Source of the DNA: Paenibacillus sp. HW567
Lineage (GTDB): Bacteria > Bacillota > Bacilli > Paenibacillales > Paenibacillaceae
Assembly: GCF_000374185.1 (NCBI RefSeq)
Contig: NZ_KB910518.1
Coordinates: forward strand, 5,534,874-5,598,873
DNA: 64,000 nucleotides
Direction: 5' to 3'
Numbering within the stretch: the first letter of the stretch is position 1; every line of letters begins with the position of its first letter. Below, in pieces: positions 17,800-25,423 of the stretch. The notes beneath the pieces were generated by a model, which had not been told where the DNA came from, searched no databases, and was given only the letters and a program-made list of their open reading frames with translations. The translations under genes were made by a program, and so were the position numbers.

Positions 17800-17876
17800 G
17801 GACAATCATAACCCGTCTAGCGGGCGTTAGATTCCTGACTTTGCGTCCCGTTCTTTCGAACGGTTTGCGTTTTACA
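17785..17876 (-). ncRNA. Cyclic di-GMP-I (GEMM-I) riboswitch
   Basis: The minus strand reads the conserved GCAAACC, a GAAA tetraloop hairpin (CCGTTCGAAAGAACGG), GGGACGCAAAG, and after a variable stem the TTATGATTG and CCGGCCGCC elements expected of this aptamer. Binding of c-di-GMP would change formation of the adjoining terminator and thus expression of the LPXTG protein. Whether the ligand turns the gene on or off cannot be read reliably, since the final aptamer bases overlap the terminator stem. Confidence 0.88.
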
Positions 17877-18419
17877 TGATCGTATAAATTTATAAAGTTC
17901 CAGATAGTCTATGACATTTGTTACTTTTGACCTAATGTAAGTTTAGCTGTTCCACCTCCATATTGTCAATCTATTCCTTTTTATTTTTTTGGAAGCTTGG
18001 ATGCGAAAATCCGCTACAGTCCGCTATGCATAAGGATTAACCAGCTTACTCCCGTCTGAAACAGCGTTCAACAAACAGCGTATGCGGCAGCTTCTTCTGC
18101 TTCATGTGATCCTTCCGCTATTTAAAATCACTAATTTTTAATATTAAAATTTAGTCTTTCGGAACTATTTGTCGAACAATGCTGCATCAAGTCACTACGT
18201 CCTAATAATGCAAAAAAACTGTCACCGAAAGTTACCGGCAGCAGTATTTCAAAAGATAAAAATGTATATTTTTTACGCCATAACAAATTATCCTTATCTT
18301 TCTGGAGAAACGGATGCCGCCTCTTCTAGAGGACGACGAAGCCGTTTCTTCTTGTCGACATCTATGTATGCTATATGCGCTATCGTGGCCAGGCAATGCG
18401 GATATAGCGGGTTTGTATT
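17877..18419. other. AT-rich intergenic region
   Basis: It contains the promoter side of the riboswitch transcript (A/T-rich around 17881-17940). The open frames within it have no ribosome site and no recognisable protein pattern. Confidence 0.5.
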
Positions 18420-18518
18420 TTATAACAGTTGCATCCAGCCAATCATGGACACCCACAACGGAATGCTTAGGAGCAAACCGAATACCAAACCACGGCGGAG
18501 ACTTCCTTCATGACTCAT
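18420..18518 (-). CDS. Small single-pass membrane peptide (32 residues)
   Basis: Start ATG at 18518 is preceded by AAAGGAGA seven bases upstream. The product begins MSHEGSLRRG and continues with a hydrophobic stretch (LVFGLLLSIPLWVSMIGW) that could span the membrane once, with the basic N-terminus inside. It is too short to appear in most gene calls. No family is recognised. Confidence 0.6.
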   Translation of the reverse strand: MSHEGSLRRGLVFGLLLSIPLWVSMIGWMQLL

Positions 18519-18712
18519 CACTATTCTCCTTTTGAGATGCTTTATTTGTTAAGCTTCAATCTTTAATATTTCAATTTTAATATAAAATAATTCTTCGGAC
18601 TTTATTGTGAAATTTATCACATTTATTGCGTTTTTTTAAAATACTATTGATTATTTTTTGAAGCCTGGGTTAAAATACGAATATATGTTCTTTTTTTGAG
18701 GTGGTAGATTCC

Positions 18713-19090
18713 ATGCATAGGTCGGAGAGTACAGACAATACGCTGGTTAAATCTTATATCATGCTGCCGCTGGTTATATCGGCCTTTGAGCGCGATGCTG
18801 CCATTCTGTCCAAAGAGCTGCGCACCCCCGCCCCCTACATAGAGGTTCTGCATGCAGCCGCAAACGCGGCAACCGCTGATCTGCGTGATGTGCGGGCTGA
18901 AATGAGAACACGGGGCGTCAAGGTCTACGAACAACTGCGGCGGGAGGACGGTATCGAGGTCAAATTTGTCTGCCGGGGGTATCATGAACGAATGCTGCTG
19001 CTGGACCATATCATTGCCACTCAGGCCACGACCCATATGCGCAAATACCTGAAGCTGGATATTTCCACCTCCCGGATGCGGAGCAGCTAA
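18713..19090 (+). CDS. Conserved-looking protein of unknown function (125 residues)
   Basis: The ATG at 18713 follows GAGGTGG (18699-18705), and a plausible promoter (TTGATT at 18647, TAAAAT at 18671, 18-nt spacer) lies in front. The product is soluble, charged and probably helical, without membrane segments. No catalytic motif is evident, and no family is recognised. The gene stands alone between a small minus-strand peptide gene and another on the far side. Confidence 0.65.
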   Translation: MHRSESTDNTLVKSYIMLPLVISAFERDAAILSKELRTPAPYIEVLHAAANAATADLRDVRAEMRTRGVKVYEQLRREDGIEVKFVCRGYHERMLLLDHIIATQATTHMRKYLKLDISTSRMRSS

Positions 19091-19156
19091 ATGCCTTATT
19101 TCCCCCACAAAAAAGGCCTCGCCATAAAAGTCGGCAAGACCATCAGTGGATAACAA

Positions 19157-19297
19157 TTACATTAATACCTTCCAATAGCCCAGCGAGCCAAGAATAACCA
19201 CCAGTGCTACGGGATATAGAATTTTTCGGCTCACTCTGTCCTTAAACGTAAAAAACAAGCAAAGCATACATAGCCACGCAATAAGAAGACTTCCCAT
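19157..19297 (-). CDS. Small two-helix membrane protein (46 residues)
   Basis: The ATG at 19297 has an in-frame stop two codons upstream. The product has two hydrophobic segments (LLIAWLCMLCLFF and ILYPVALVVILGSLG) joined by the charged turn TFKDRVSRK, a pattern selected in real proteins. The AAGGA before the start is unusually close, which weakens the call. The 140-nt stretch from 19298 to 19442 shows no further gene. Confidence 0.45.
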   Translation of the reverse strand: MGSLLIAWLCMLCLFFTFKDRVSRKILYPVALVVILGSLGYWKVLM

Positions 19298-19442
19298 TCC
19301 TTATGCATACGCCCTTTCCTGTGTACCCAGAGTAGCTCCTGGCGCAAAACTGCGCTTCAGAACATATATACTAAGATTACCCGCGAGCTAACCCATTCAT
19401 ACCACCAGACAGCTTGGACATCTCCCCAAAAAGAATAGAATA

Positions 19443-19862
19443 TTACTCTCTCTCCCGGACAGGGTGCTCCCAGAAGCTTAGCCGTCCTTTAGCAGGTATG
19501 GGATCAGCAAGCAGCTCTACGCCTTCCAGCTTCCAGGCAAACCGTCCCTCTGTATAATCGCCAAAAATATATTCATTGCCGCCCGGCCAGCCCTCCACGG
19601 CATCCTCAGAAGTCACCTCATGGCAATCGGTCAGGCGGCATGTGGCGATAATAGCTCCGGCGGGCAGATTGTCAGCGGTGAATCCGTGCCGGGCCAATAC
19701 CGATTTATACGGCTCTTGCCTGCACACGGACTTGTCGATACCCATCCCTGCATGAATAGCCAGCTCACCACGATAAGCCGTTCTCCATGAACGGGTCTCA
19801 AATTGCTTTTCCCCAAGAGCGGCCAATGTCGCCCAGGGCTGCCGGATCGTCAAGCATCTCAT
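19443..19862 (-). CDS. ASCH domain protein
   Basis: A 139-residue single-domain protein of the ASCH superfamily, a PUA-like beta-barrel fold proposed to bind RNA or modified nucleotides. It opens with LTIRQPWATL and has the FETRSW motif at about residues 21-26, followed by GELAIHAG and GAIIATCRLTD, the order seen across the family. The gene lies about 45 nt downstream of the RidA gene on the same strand and could share its transcript. The molecular target is unknown. Confidence 0.78.
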   Translation of the reverse strand: MRCLTIRQPWATLAALGEKQFETRSWRTAYRGELAIHAGMGIDKSVCRQEPYKSVLARHGFTADNLPAGAIIATCRLTDCHEVTSEDAVEGWPGGNEYIFGDYTEGRFAWKLEGVELLADPIPAKGRLSFWEHPVRERE

Positions 19863-19906
19863 TGTCGCCGCCTCCTCGCCCTAACCAAAATTGCAGCCCC
19901 CAAGCT

Positions 19907-20311
19907 CTATAAGCTCCCGGCGGCGATAGCCTCAATCTCAATCAGCAGATCATCCCTGATCAGCTTGCGGACTTCAACTGCTGAGCTGGCCGGCGGATTG
20001 ATAGTATTAATGTACTGGTCCCGAATGTCGCGGACAACCTGCATTTTAGAAATATCGGTCACAAAAAACGTCAATTTCACCACATCCTCAAAGCTGGCTT
20101 CCGCAGCCGCCAAGGCGCCTTTGATATTTTCGAATACCTGCTTGGTCTGTACGGCCAGATCGCCTGCCCCTACAACTTGGCCATCCTTGTTCATGGCTAT
20201 CTGTCCGGAGATATAGATTGTCCGTGCATTTCTGACTTCCACCACACTCGTGTACCCGGAGGACGCCGGCAAGGCTTCAGGGTTTATGAATTTTAACCGT
20301 TCATTCTGCAT
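19907..20311 (-). CDS. RidA/YER057c/UK114 family protein
   Basis: A 134-residue member of the RidA family, trimeric proteins that hydrolyse reactive enamine/imine intermediates made by PLP enzymes. TIYISGQIAMNKDGQVV, the QVFENIKGAL helix and the ending with VRKLIRDDLLIEIEAIA match. The usual catalytic Arg appears in VEVRKL, near the position of Arg105 in bacterial RidA. Its start overlaps the stop of the upstream gene by about 10 nt, so it belongs to a three-gene unit with two small exported or membrane proteins. Confidence 0.82.
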   Translation of the reverse strand: MQNERLKFINPEALPASSGYTSVVEVRNARTIYISGQIAMNKDGQVVGAGDLAVQTKQVFENIKGALAAAEASFEDVVKLTFFVTDISKMQVVRDIRDQYINTINPPASSAVEVRKLIRDDLLIEIEAIAAGSL

Positions 20312-20627
20312 GTAGACTTCCCACTTTCCATTGAATCCAATGATGTATAAGCTCAGGAATCATATAAAGATAAGGATTAACAATCAGCCTATTCATTGTA
20401 ACAAAAAATAGCGCCGGATGGCTTGTCCCCACATCCATTCCACCCGGGGAGGGTGAAGTTGACGACTCCGGTTTTTCAAGCCCATATTGCTCTATCAGCC
20501 TATCTTCCGTTCCACTTTCGATAATAGTTCCTTCAGCCGCCGCGTGAATCAGTTCGGGTTGTAAAAAGGCCGTCATGAGGAGCAGCAAAGCTGTGAAAAG
20601 AATTACGGATTTTTTCTTAGTGCCCAT
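20301..20627 (-). CDS. Small exported protein of unknown function
   Basis: From the ATG at 20627 (AAGGATGG five bases before) it encodes 108 residues: a basic start, a hydrophobic signal-like helix (VILFTALLLLMTAFL) ending near IHAAA, then a hydrophilic region and a second moderately hydrophobic patch. The longer frame to 20672 has no ribosome site. It overlaps both neighbours, which supports co-translation. No family is recognised. Confidence 0.6.
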   Translation of the reverse strand: MGTKKKSVILFTALLLLMTAFLQPELIHAAAEGTIIESGTEDRLIEQYGLEKPESSTSPSPGGMDVGTSHPALFFVTMNRLIVNPYLYMIPELIHHWIQWKVGSLHAE

Positions 20628-20853
20628 CATTACCATCCTTATTGACGGACTCATACCGCTGGCGGATTTCAAGATTTTTGGCGTGATTATACAGATCCAG
20701 AGCTACAATCCCTCTGCGCGCAAGCTTTACAAAGAGAACAAAAGCATAAATCCCTAGTCCAGTGCATACCAGCCAAATCAAGAATGCAAATACACTAAAT
20801 CCTCCGAAGAATATACCCGGCTGCGACACCATCTTCTTCACGCCCCTATCCAT
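20617..20853 (-). CDS. Small membrane protein of unknown function
   Basis: A 78-residue product with two hydrophobic segments (residues about 14-47) and a charged C-terminus. The upstream ATG (20853) has a weak site; the ATG at 20832, after AGGGGCG, is an alternative giving 71 residues. It heads the overlapping unit with the small exported protein and RidA. No function can be assigned. Confidence 0.6.
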   Translation of the reverse strand: MDRGVKKMVSQPGIFFGGFSVFAFLIWLVCTGLGIYAFVLFVKLARRGIVALDLYNHAKNLEIRQRYESVNKDGNDGH

Positions 20854-20930
20854 ATTGTTATCGGCACTTCCGAACTCAATACTGTTTAGTATATTGGACT
20901 TGGAACAATCTGTAAATGAATTAGCTTAAG

Positions 20931-21075
20931 TACAGGACAGATAAATGGTAGATAAGAGGCGATTTTATGAAAAAAAGCACGACCCCCGAAAATCCGGAAA
21001 GCCGCGCTATGTATGGTTTCTTAAGGATGCTGGTGAAGGGAATTGAACCCCCGGCCTACGCATTACGAGTGCGTT
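20931..21075. repeat. Left 145-bp direct repeat with truncated tRNA-Thr (att-like)
   Basis: Nearly identical to 24023-24167: identity is almost complete from GAGGCGATTTTATG onward, with a single G/A change in between. It includes the 3' 43-44 nt of tRNA-Thr and the DNA beyond the tRNA 3' end, then diverges exactly inside the anticodon arm. This is the pattern left by site-specific integration into a tRNA gene. Confidence 0.85.
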
Positions 21076-21151
21076 TTTTAGGGTTCTATAAGGTTCGATA
21101 AGTACTTGCGAGGCGGTAGATGAATAGGTAGATGAATTACTGAGTATCATC

Positions 21152-21190
21152 AAAAACTCCCTTATATCACATGTTAATATAAGGGAGTTT
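21152..21190 (-). terminator. Terminator-like hairpin inside the element
   Basis: A 14-bp perfect stem (21154-21167 with 21177-21190) followed on the minus strand by a five-T run. No intact gene now precedes it on that strand. Confidence 0.6.
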
Positions 21191-21383
21191 ATTTAGTATT
21201 AAACATGGTAATTTTACAACTGTCGTAACTACTCCCAGAAGTACTGAGCATTTTCATGCAGGCAATGCTGCGGTTCTATCATAAGGTTCTTTGAGGTTTT
21301 CGTGAAAGATTTCTGACAACCCTAACCATCCCGGCGGTTGCCGATAGGTTTCGGCCCGTATCCCTCGGGCCATCATCAGGCGG

Positions 21384-21495
21384 TTATAAATCATGTTCTA
21401 TCAAAAAATCAACCATTTCCTCTTGAGTAACGGGGTTTTCATAAGTATCTATGAAGAATGTTCGCCCGCTGCTTTTGCAATTGGTGGGACTAAAG
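21384..21495 (-). pseudogene. 3' remnant of an unidentified gene
   Basis: The minus strand reads an open, protein-like tail (GRTFFIDTYENPVTQEEM ... LIEHDL, then stop at 21384). It is antisense to the start of the next frame and ends abruptly near 21495, where the XRE-like coding pattern begins, suggesting a deletion junction. No family is recognised. Confidence 0.4.
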
Positions 21496-21668
21496 GCGTT
21501 TCTGTTCGCCAGGTGGCTAGAGATATTGATTACCGGCTTGGAGCCGTACAGGACCTTTATAACGATACTATGGAAAGATATCCGCGAGAACTTCTTTCTC
21601 GATTAACCGCTTATTTAGAATGTGATATCTCTGATCTGCTAATAAACGAAGAAACCCCGCCAGTATAA
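21393..21668 (+). pseudogene. Truncated Cro/C1-type HTH regulator
   Basis: Only the part from about 21490 looks genuine: SVRQVARDIDYRLGAVQDLYND ends a helix-turn-helix and is followed by ELLSRLTAYLECDISDLL, the pattern of small Cro/C1-type (YozG-like) regulators. The first 30 residues of the frame read across another gene's remnant on the opposite strand and are not regulator sequence, so the true N-terminus appears lost. A terminator follows the stop codon. Confidence 0.55.
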
Positions 21669-21689
21669 TCACTGACGGGGCATTTTTTT
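21655..21689 (+). terminator. Terminator after the HTH fragment
   Basis: CCCCGCCAGT pairs with ACTGACGGGG (one bulge or mismatch) around a 6-nt loop and is followed by seven T residues. Confidence 0.85.
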
Positions 21690-21858
21690 GTAATCATCAT
21701 TTTGATTGCCTGGACTGCTCTTTCATTATCATTCCAAGCTCGGATGAATAGTTATTGGGATCACCATTTTTGCTTTGATGGCACTCATGGTATTTCTATA
21801 AAAAAATCAGTTACAAGCATGACTACTATGATTGTTAAAGTTTGAAGGAGGTTTTTCT

Positions 21859-22083
21859 GTGGAAGACAAACTACTAAAGCTAATGGAGAAGGAAGAAACT
21901 TTAAAAAAGAAAAAAGATAAAATTGAGGACGACTTAAGGAAGATAGCCAAACAGATCAAAGAGCTTGAGCATCAACAAAAAGTAAGGAATATAGAAGATA
22001 GCATTGTGCTATTAAGTAACCATGGCATAAATTTGAATGATGTAATCAAGGGTAGCGGGGTTGAGGCCGAAGGGCAAGTATAA
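21859..22083 (+). CDS. Small coiled-coil protein, DUF4315-like
   Basis: A GTG start at 21859 follows GAAGGAGG (21844-21851). The 74 residues are mostly a charged coiled coil (EKEETLKKKKDKIEDDLRK ...) ending in LLSNHGINLNDVI. This layout resembles DUF4315, a small protein of integrative and conjugative elements, and would fit the att-flanked setting. The match is by pattern only. Confidence 0.55.
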   Translation: MEDKLLKLMEKEETLKKKKDKIEDDLRKIAKQIKELEHQQKVRNIEDSIVLLSNHGINLNDVIKGSGVEAEGQV

Positions 22084-22300
22084 ATATTTATATCGAGGGG
22101 CTGAATATTTACGAAACCGATGGTACCCGGCGGCCACCCTTCTGTCCTAGATACAAAAGTATTCCGAGGTTGTAAAAACTCAAACCCTATCACCTTATTA
22201 AATAGAAGGCGATTGATGCAGAATACAATGATATGGAGCTATCTAGTTTAATCTGCGCCTCCATCAGCTAACCCTTCAAAAAAAATTGGAGGTTTTAAAA

Positions 22301-22765
22301 ATGGGATATCATATTATGATTGCCTTGAAGACAGATCGTAAGCAATTTGGTTCGTTGAAAATGTATAATGATAGTGGAGCTTTGGTATTTGGCCCAAAAC
22401 AATGCCTTGCTCGCTCAGAATTCAATACCGCTTGGAATGTAATCAACGGATGCACTCCGACTGGAGTATATACAGCAACAATAGAAGGTCCAATGTCCCC
22501 AACAACAGATAACATTCGTTCTTATGGTAAGCAAAAATATGTTGTTATGGACCCTGTCAGTGGCGATGCTTTGACCGCAAAACAAATGGGCCGCTCAGGT
22601 CTTTGGATTCACGGTGGTGCGGCAGCAGATCCAGGTGCAATTAACTACCCGCTGCGTCCAACGCATGGTTGCGTAAGACTATCTGAAGATGACCAAGCTA
22701 GTTTGATTTATGTTCTTTCAACATTGGGTGGAGGCACTGGAAAGGTGACTATCACTGAAAGCTAA
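22301..22765 (+). CDS. YkuD-type L,D-transpeptidase-like protein
   Basis: A 154-residue protein starting at the ATG after TTGGAGG. It carries the YkuD catalytic arrangement: H104-G105 in LWIHGG, then THGCVRL with H122, the nucleophile C124 and R126. YkuD enzymes cross-link peptidoglycan or attach proteins to it. No signal peptide or LysM domain is visible, and the protein begins directly with a beta-rich domain, so it may act in the cytoplasm, be released with lysis, or be a short phage/element-borne form. It lies inside the att-flanked element and meets a convergent lipoprotein gene across a perfect palindrome. Confidence 0.75.
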   Translation: MGYHIMIALKTDRKQFGSLKMYNDSGALVFGPKQCLARSEFNTAWNVINGCTPTGVYTATIEGPMSPTTDNIRSYGKQKYVVMDPVSGDALTAKQMGRSGLWIHGGAAADPGAINYPLRPTHGCVRLSEDDQASLIYVLSTLGGGTGKVTITES

Positions 22766-22776
22766 TCGAAGAAGCA

Positions 22777-22810
22777 AGAATAAGGATGGGCTTAAGCCCA
22801 TCCTTATTCT
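22777..22810. terminator. Bidirectional terminator, perfect 34-bp palindrome
   Basis: Seventeen bases (22777-22793) are the exact complement of the next seventeen (22794-22810), lying between two convergent genes, with a T-rich tract after it. Confidence 0.75.
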
Positions 22811-22825
22811 GCTTTTAATTAAATA

Positions 22826-23701
22826 TTATTTTTCTATTTTTATCGGTAAATATTTTGTTGTTAAGGTTGTTTGTTCGTTTTCAGTGAGATTTGCAGTCAC
22901 CTTGCTGATCAAATGATCTTTTAATGTATACTGGTAAAGAATTACAGGATTCTTAGCATCATCTGTCTGACTTAAAAAATCGAAACCTTGACCGTCCTTA
23001 TGCCAAACTACCGATGTAATCAGTGTAAAGTCTTTCTCTGAAAGATTCGAAAAAGTGTTATCCTCAGTGTTGTACAATGCAATGTAACTGGAACCTATAT
23101 TACCAATGCCAAAAGCAATTGTATTCCCATCGGGGGACCAATTGTAACTATCTATTTTTTCACTACCAGTCTCGGGAAGGTTGTTCAGCACAATCTGTTT
23201 TCCGCTTGAAAGACTTAATAGTATTAATCTTGATCCTTCATGATCTCTCACATGAACAGCTAACTGGTTGTTTTTAGATAAGTCCACCGACTGAATACCT
23301 AATGGTTTTTTATCAAGTGCAATAGTATAAGTTCCGTTACTACTTTCAACTGTTATAGAACTAATCACCGTATTGGACTGGTGAACTTGTTCCCCCTCCG
23401 CCTTAGAAATTGCGGCGGTAAGCACTACGTTCCCTTCTTTCCAAACGATTTGGTTATCAGAATTCTTTATTGTTGGATTGTTTTCTGAGGCATAATATAT
23501 CGAAGAATCAAACGAATTCCTTCCTGCCGCCTCATTGCCCTCAACTTTTTGAGGAATAGAATTCCCATTTTTACTTTGGGATACATTACTTTGAGATACG
23601 TTACTTTGACTGGACGTTTCTTTTACATCAGCGTTGTTGTTACAACCCAGTATAGATGTCAAGGCCAATAAAATAATAGAAAAACTAGCGATCTTATTCA
23701 T
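22826..23701 (-). CDS. Lipoprotein with WD40/TolB-like beta-propeller repeats
   Basis: A 291-residue exported lipoprotein. The signal peptide ends in a lipobox LTSILGC (C20). A Ser/Asn-rich linker (QSNVSQSNVSQS) is followed by propeller-like blades, with the typical WSPDGNTIAFG and VVWHKDGQGFDFLS phrases. Proteins of this kind bind ligands or partners at the membrane surface; no enzymatic motif is visible. It lies within the att-flanked segment, convergent to the YkuD-like gene, and is cargo or a survivor of the element. Confidence 0.75.
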   Translation of the reverse strand: MNKIASFSIILLALTSILGCNNNADVKETSSQSNVSQSNVSQSKNGNSIPQKVEGNEAAGRNSFDSSIYYASENNPTIKNSDNQIVWKEGNVVLTAAISKAEGEQVHQSNTVISSITVESSNGTYTIALDKKPLGIQSVDLSKNNQLAVHVRDHEGSRLILLSLSSGKQIVLNNLPETGSEKIDSYNWSPDGNTIAFGIGNIGSSYIALYNTEDNTFSNLSEKDFTLITSVVWHKDGQGFDFLSQTDDAKNPVILYQYTLKDHLISKVTANLTENEQTTLTTKYLPIKIEK

Positions 23702-23920
23702 CTCTCGATTTCCACCCTTTCAAGGAATACAGCTGGAAATTCCTATGATCTTAGGGAGCTGCAAAGCCACTTATGGCATTATCATCCTTTTTCTCTTCTT
23801 ATTAGACGCTTATTATTAAATAATGTTTCACTAAATACCAACCCAATCGTTTAAGATCACCAAAAATCCTGTAGCTGCCACGATCCGGCCGCCATCACCT
23901 GCATGCCAAATGGATTGAAT

Positions 23921-23956
23921 ACGAATAACCTCAAGTTTTCCCTTGAGGTTATTCGT
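23921..23956. terminator. Hairpin with 15-bp perfect stem
   Basis: ACGAATAACCTCAAG (23921-23935) pairs with 23942-23956 around a 6-nt T/C loop. It lies in the gene-free stretch 23702-24022 just before the right att-like repeat; no other feature is seen there. Confidence 0.55.
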
Positions 23957-24022
23957 CATGTCATTAGGAGCTATTTGAATTTTTTTTCTCTTTTTGACTG
24001 TCTTCGAATTTATCTAATTCTT

Positions 24023-24167
24023 TACAGGGTAGATGAATGATAGATCAGAGGCGATTTTATGAAAAAAAGCACGACCCCCGAAAATCCGGAAAGCCGCGCT
24101 ATATATGGTTTCTTAAGGATGCTGGTGAAGGGAATTGAACCCCCGGCCTACGCATTACGAGTGCGTT
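24023..24167. repeat. Right 145-bp direct repeat overlapping intact tRNA-Thr (att-like)
   Basis: The partner of 20931-21075. This copy continues into the complete tRNA, so it is the end at which the tRNA gene was restored or kept. Confidence 0.85.
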
Positions 24168-24191
24168 GCTCTACCCCTGAGCTACACCAGC
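24120..24191 (-). tRNA. tRNA-Thr (anticodon CGU)
   Basis: The minus strand folds as a cloverleaf: acceptor GCTGGTG/CACCAGC, D-arm GCTC...GAGC, anticodon stem ACGCA/TGCGT with loop CTCGTAA (anticodon CGT), and T-arm with TTCAATT. The discriminator is A and CCA is not encoded. Decodes ACG. Confidence 0.93.
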
Positions 24192-24322
24192 TTAAAGCAT
24201 GATTTTTCTGTCAAACAAAATACATTATACAGCGTACGGAGAAAAACGCAACCCTTTCTATCATAGACCGTGACCTTTTAGCCCCAGCTTGCCGGGTCTA
24301 CATTCAGCCTAGTCTCCCAGAA

Positions 24323-24631
24323 CTATTGCTCCAGCAGCTTGCGCTCCACCGATTCCAGCTTGCTGCGGCTCGTAGAGACCTTATCGCGGCGGTCATCTAT
24401 CTTAAGTGAAGTAGAGACGCGCTGCGCGCCCGCTGAGAAAGGAGATTCATGCAGCGCTTCTACAGCAGCGAGAATCCGCGGCAGCGGTCCTTCGATAATT
24501 GTGCCCATGGATGTAAGCTCGTAGGTAATGCCCTCCACCGTCTCCAGCACCCGCTGCATATCCGCCACATAGCTGCTGAGGCTGGTGCTGCCTGTGCCGA
24601 TCGGAATTACGGTTACTTCGCCAATCGCCAT
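24323..24631 (-). CDS. MTH1187 family thiamine-binding protein
   Basis: A 102-residue ferredoxin-like-fold protein (formerly DUF77). It begins with VTVIPIGTGSTSLSSYVADM and contains YELTSMGTIIEG, the two most conserved stretches of the family. Members such as YkoF relatives bind thiamine or its pyrimidine part; no catalysis is known. The 24640-24820 stretch between this gene and the nrd control region shows no gene. Confidence 0.85.
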   Translation of the reverse strand: MAIGEVTVIPIGTGSTSLSSYVADMQRVLETVEGITYELTSMGTIIEGPLPRILAAVEALHESPFSAGAQRVSTSLKIDDRRDKVSTSRSKLESVERKLLEQ

Positions 24632-24824
24632 TCGAAATCCCTCCTATATATAAGTCTCCAGTCCCTTCTATTGTAACAACTCCTGTCTGGCGTCACAAAT
24701 CACCCTAAAGTCCCGGCATCCCTCCTCACGAAATCCTATGATTACACTCACTGCAGATATGAAGCCTTTGTGGCGTTTTGTGGGACAATTTATGAATTGG
24801 ATTCGGCAAAATTTGTCGTTATTC

Positions 24825-24910
24825 TGTGGATGATCTGTGGATGATCTGTGGATGAATTGTGGACTAACGCCGGTACATCTGTGGACTAGCTGTGGATCAT
24901 CTGTGCGTAA
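24825..24910 (+). promoter_or_regulatory. Phased row of DnaA-box-like sites (TGTGGATGA type)
   Basis: TGTGGATGA occurs at 24825, 24836 and 24847; TGTGGACTA at 24858 and 24880; TGTGGATCA at 24891; a weaker TGTGCGTAA at 24902. All starts fall on one 11-nt grid (only 24869 is empty), so the sites lie on one face of the helix. TGTGGATAA is the complement of the consensus DnaA box TTATCCACA, and most sites differ by one or two bases. They lie 50-130 bp before the nrd NrdR boxes. Confidence 0.6.
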
Positions 24911-24958
24911 AGCGGCTGAACCCGCTCGGGGCGCGGACTTGCAAAAAAGTATTTACAA

Positions 24959-25006
24959 ACACAATATATTGAGTTAATTTTATATAGCGACAACAAAATA
25001 TAGTGG
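24959..25006 (+). promoter_or_regulatory. Two NrdR boxes
   Basis: ACACAATATATTGAGT (24959-24974) and CAACAAAATATAGTGG (24991-25006) match the NrdR consensus acaCwAtATaTwGtgt; the first is a close match, the second differs at a few outer positions. Their starts are 32 nt apart, three helical turns, as usual for paired boxes. NrdR represses ribonucleotide reductase genes when dATP is high, which suits the downstream nrdD. Confidence 0.8.
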
Positions 25007-25007
25007 A

Positions 25008-25212
25008 ATCAGGTGCTTCACCTTTACAAGAGTGCTGAAGCTTAATAGGGAAACGCGGTGCAAAGCCGCTGTGGTCCCGCCACTGTAACCGGATGCCCCA
25101 CAGCGTCATGAAGCGCTGCGGAGCAGTATCCTGAGGCTCAAGCCACTGAGGGACATTCCCCCTTGGGAAGGCGCCTCCGGGATTCACCGGAAGCCAGGAG
25201 ACCTGCCTTGAT
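25008..25212 (+). ncRNA. Cobalamin (B12) riboswitch
   Basis: Conserved elements are in order: TAATAGGGAA, GGTGCAAAGCC, the CCGCCACTGTAACCGG core, and after variable arms the B12 box region AGCCAGGAGACCTGCC near 25192-25208. The aptamer is followed by a long hairpin (25309-25355) and a terminator before nrdD, so adenosylcobalamin would shut off transcription into nrdD. This makes sense if the cell also has a B12-dependent class II reductase elsewhere. Confidence 0.92.
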
Positions 25213-25423
25213 TCCGGGCACCATCATTTACGCCTGCGAGGAACAGGAGAGGTGTCCGCATGCGGCCTGCACAAGCAGATGTAGCCTTCCCTAAGACGGG
25301 GAGCCAAGGCTGCCGATACCTGAAGGCGATAATTCTTATTGCCTTCAGGTATCGGCTTCTGCGGGAAAGCTTATTTCCATGGAGACCATCCGCAAATATC
25401 CGCGCTTCGGTTATTTGCGCCAC

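Noticed and set aside
18169..18535. Plus-strand frames of 114 and 73 residues
   Set aside because: They are antisense to the small membrane peptide gene with a much better start, and have no protein-like pattern.
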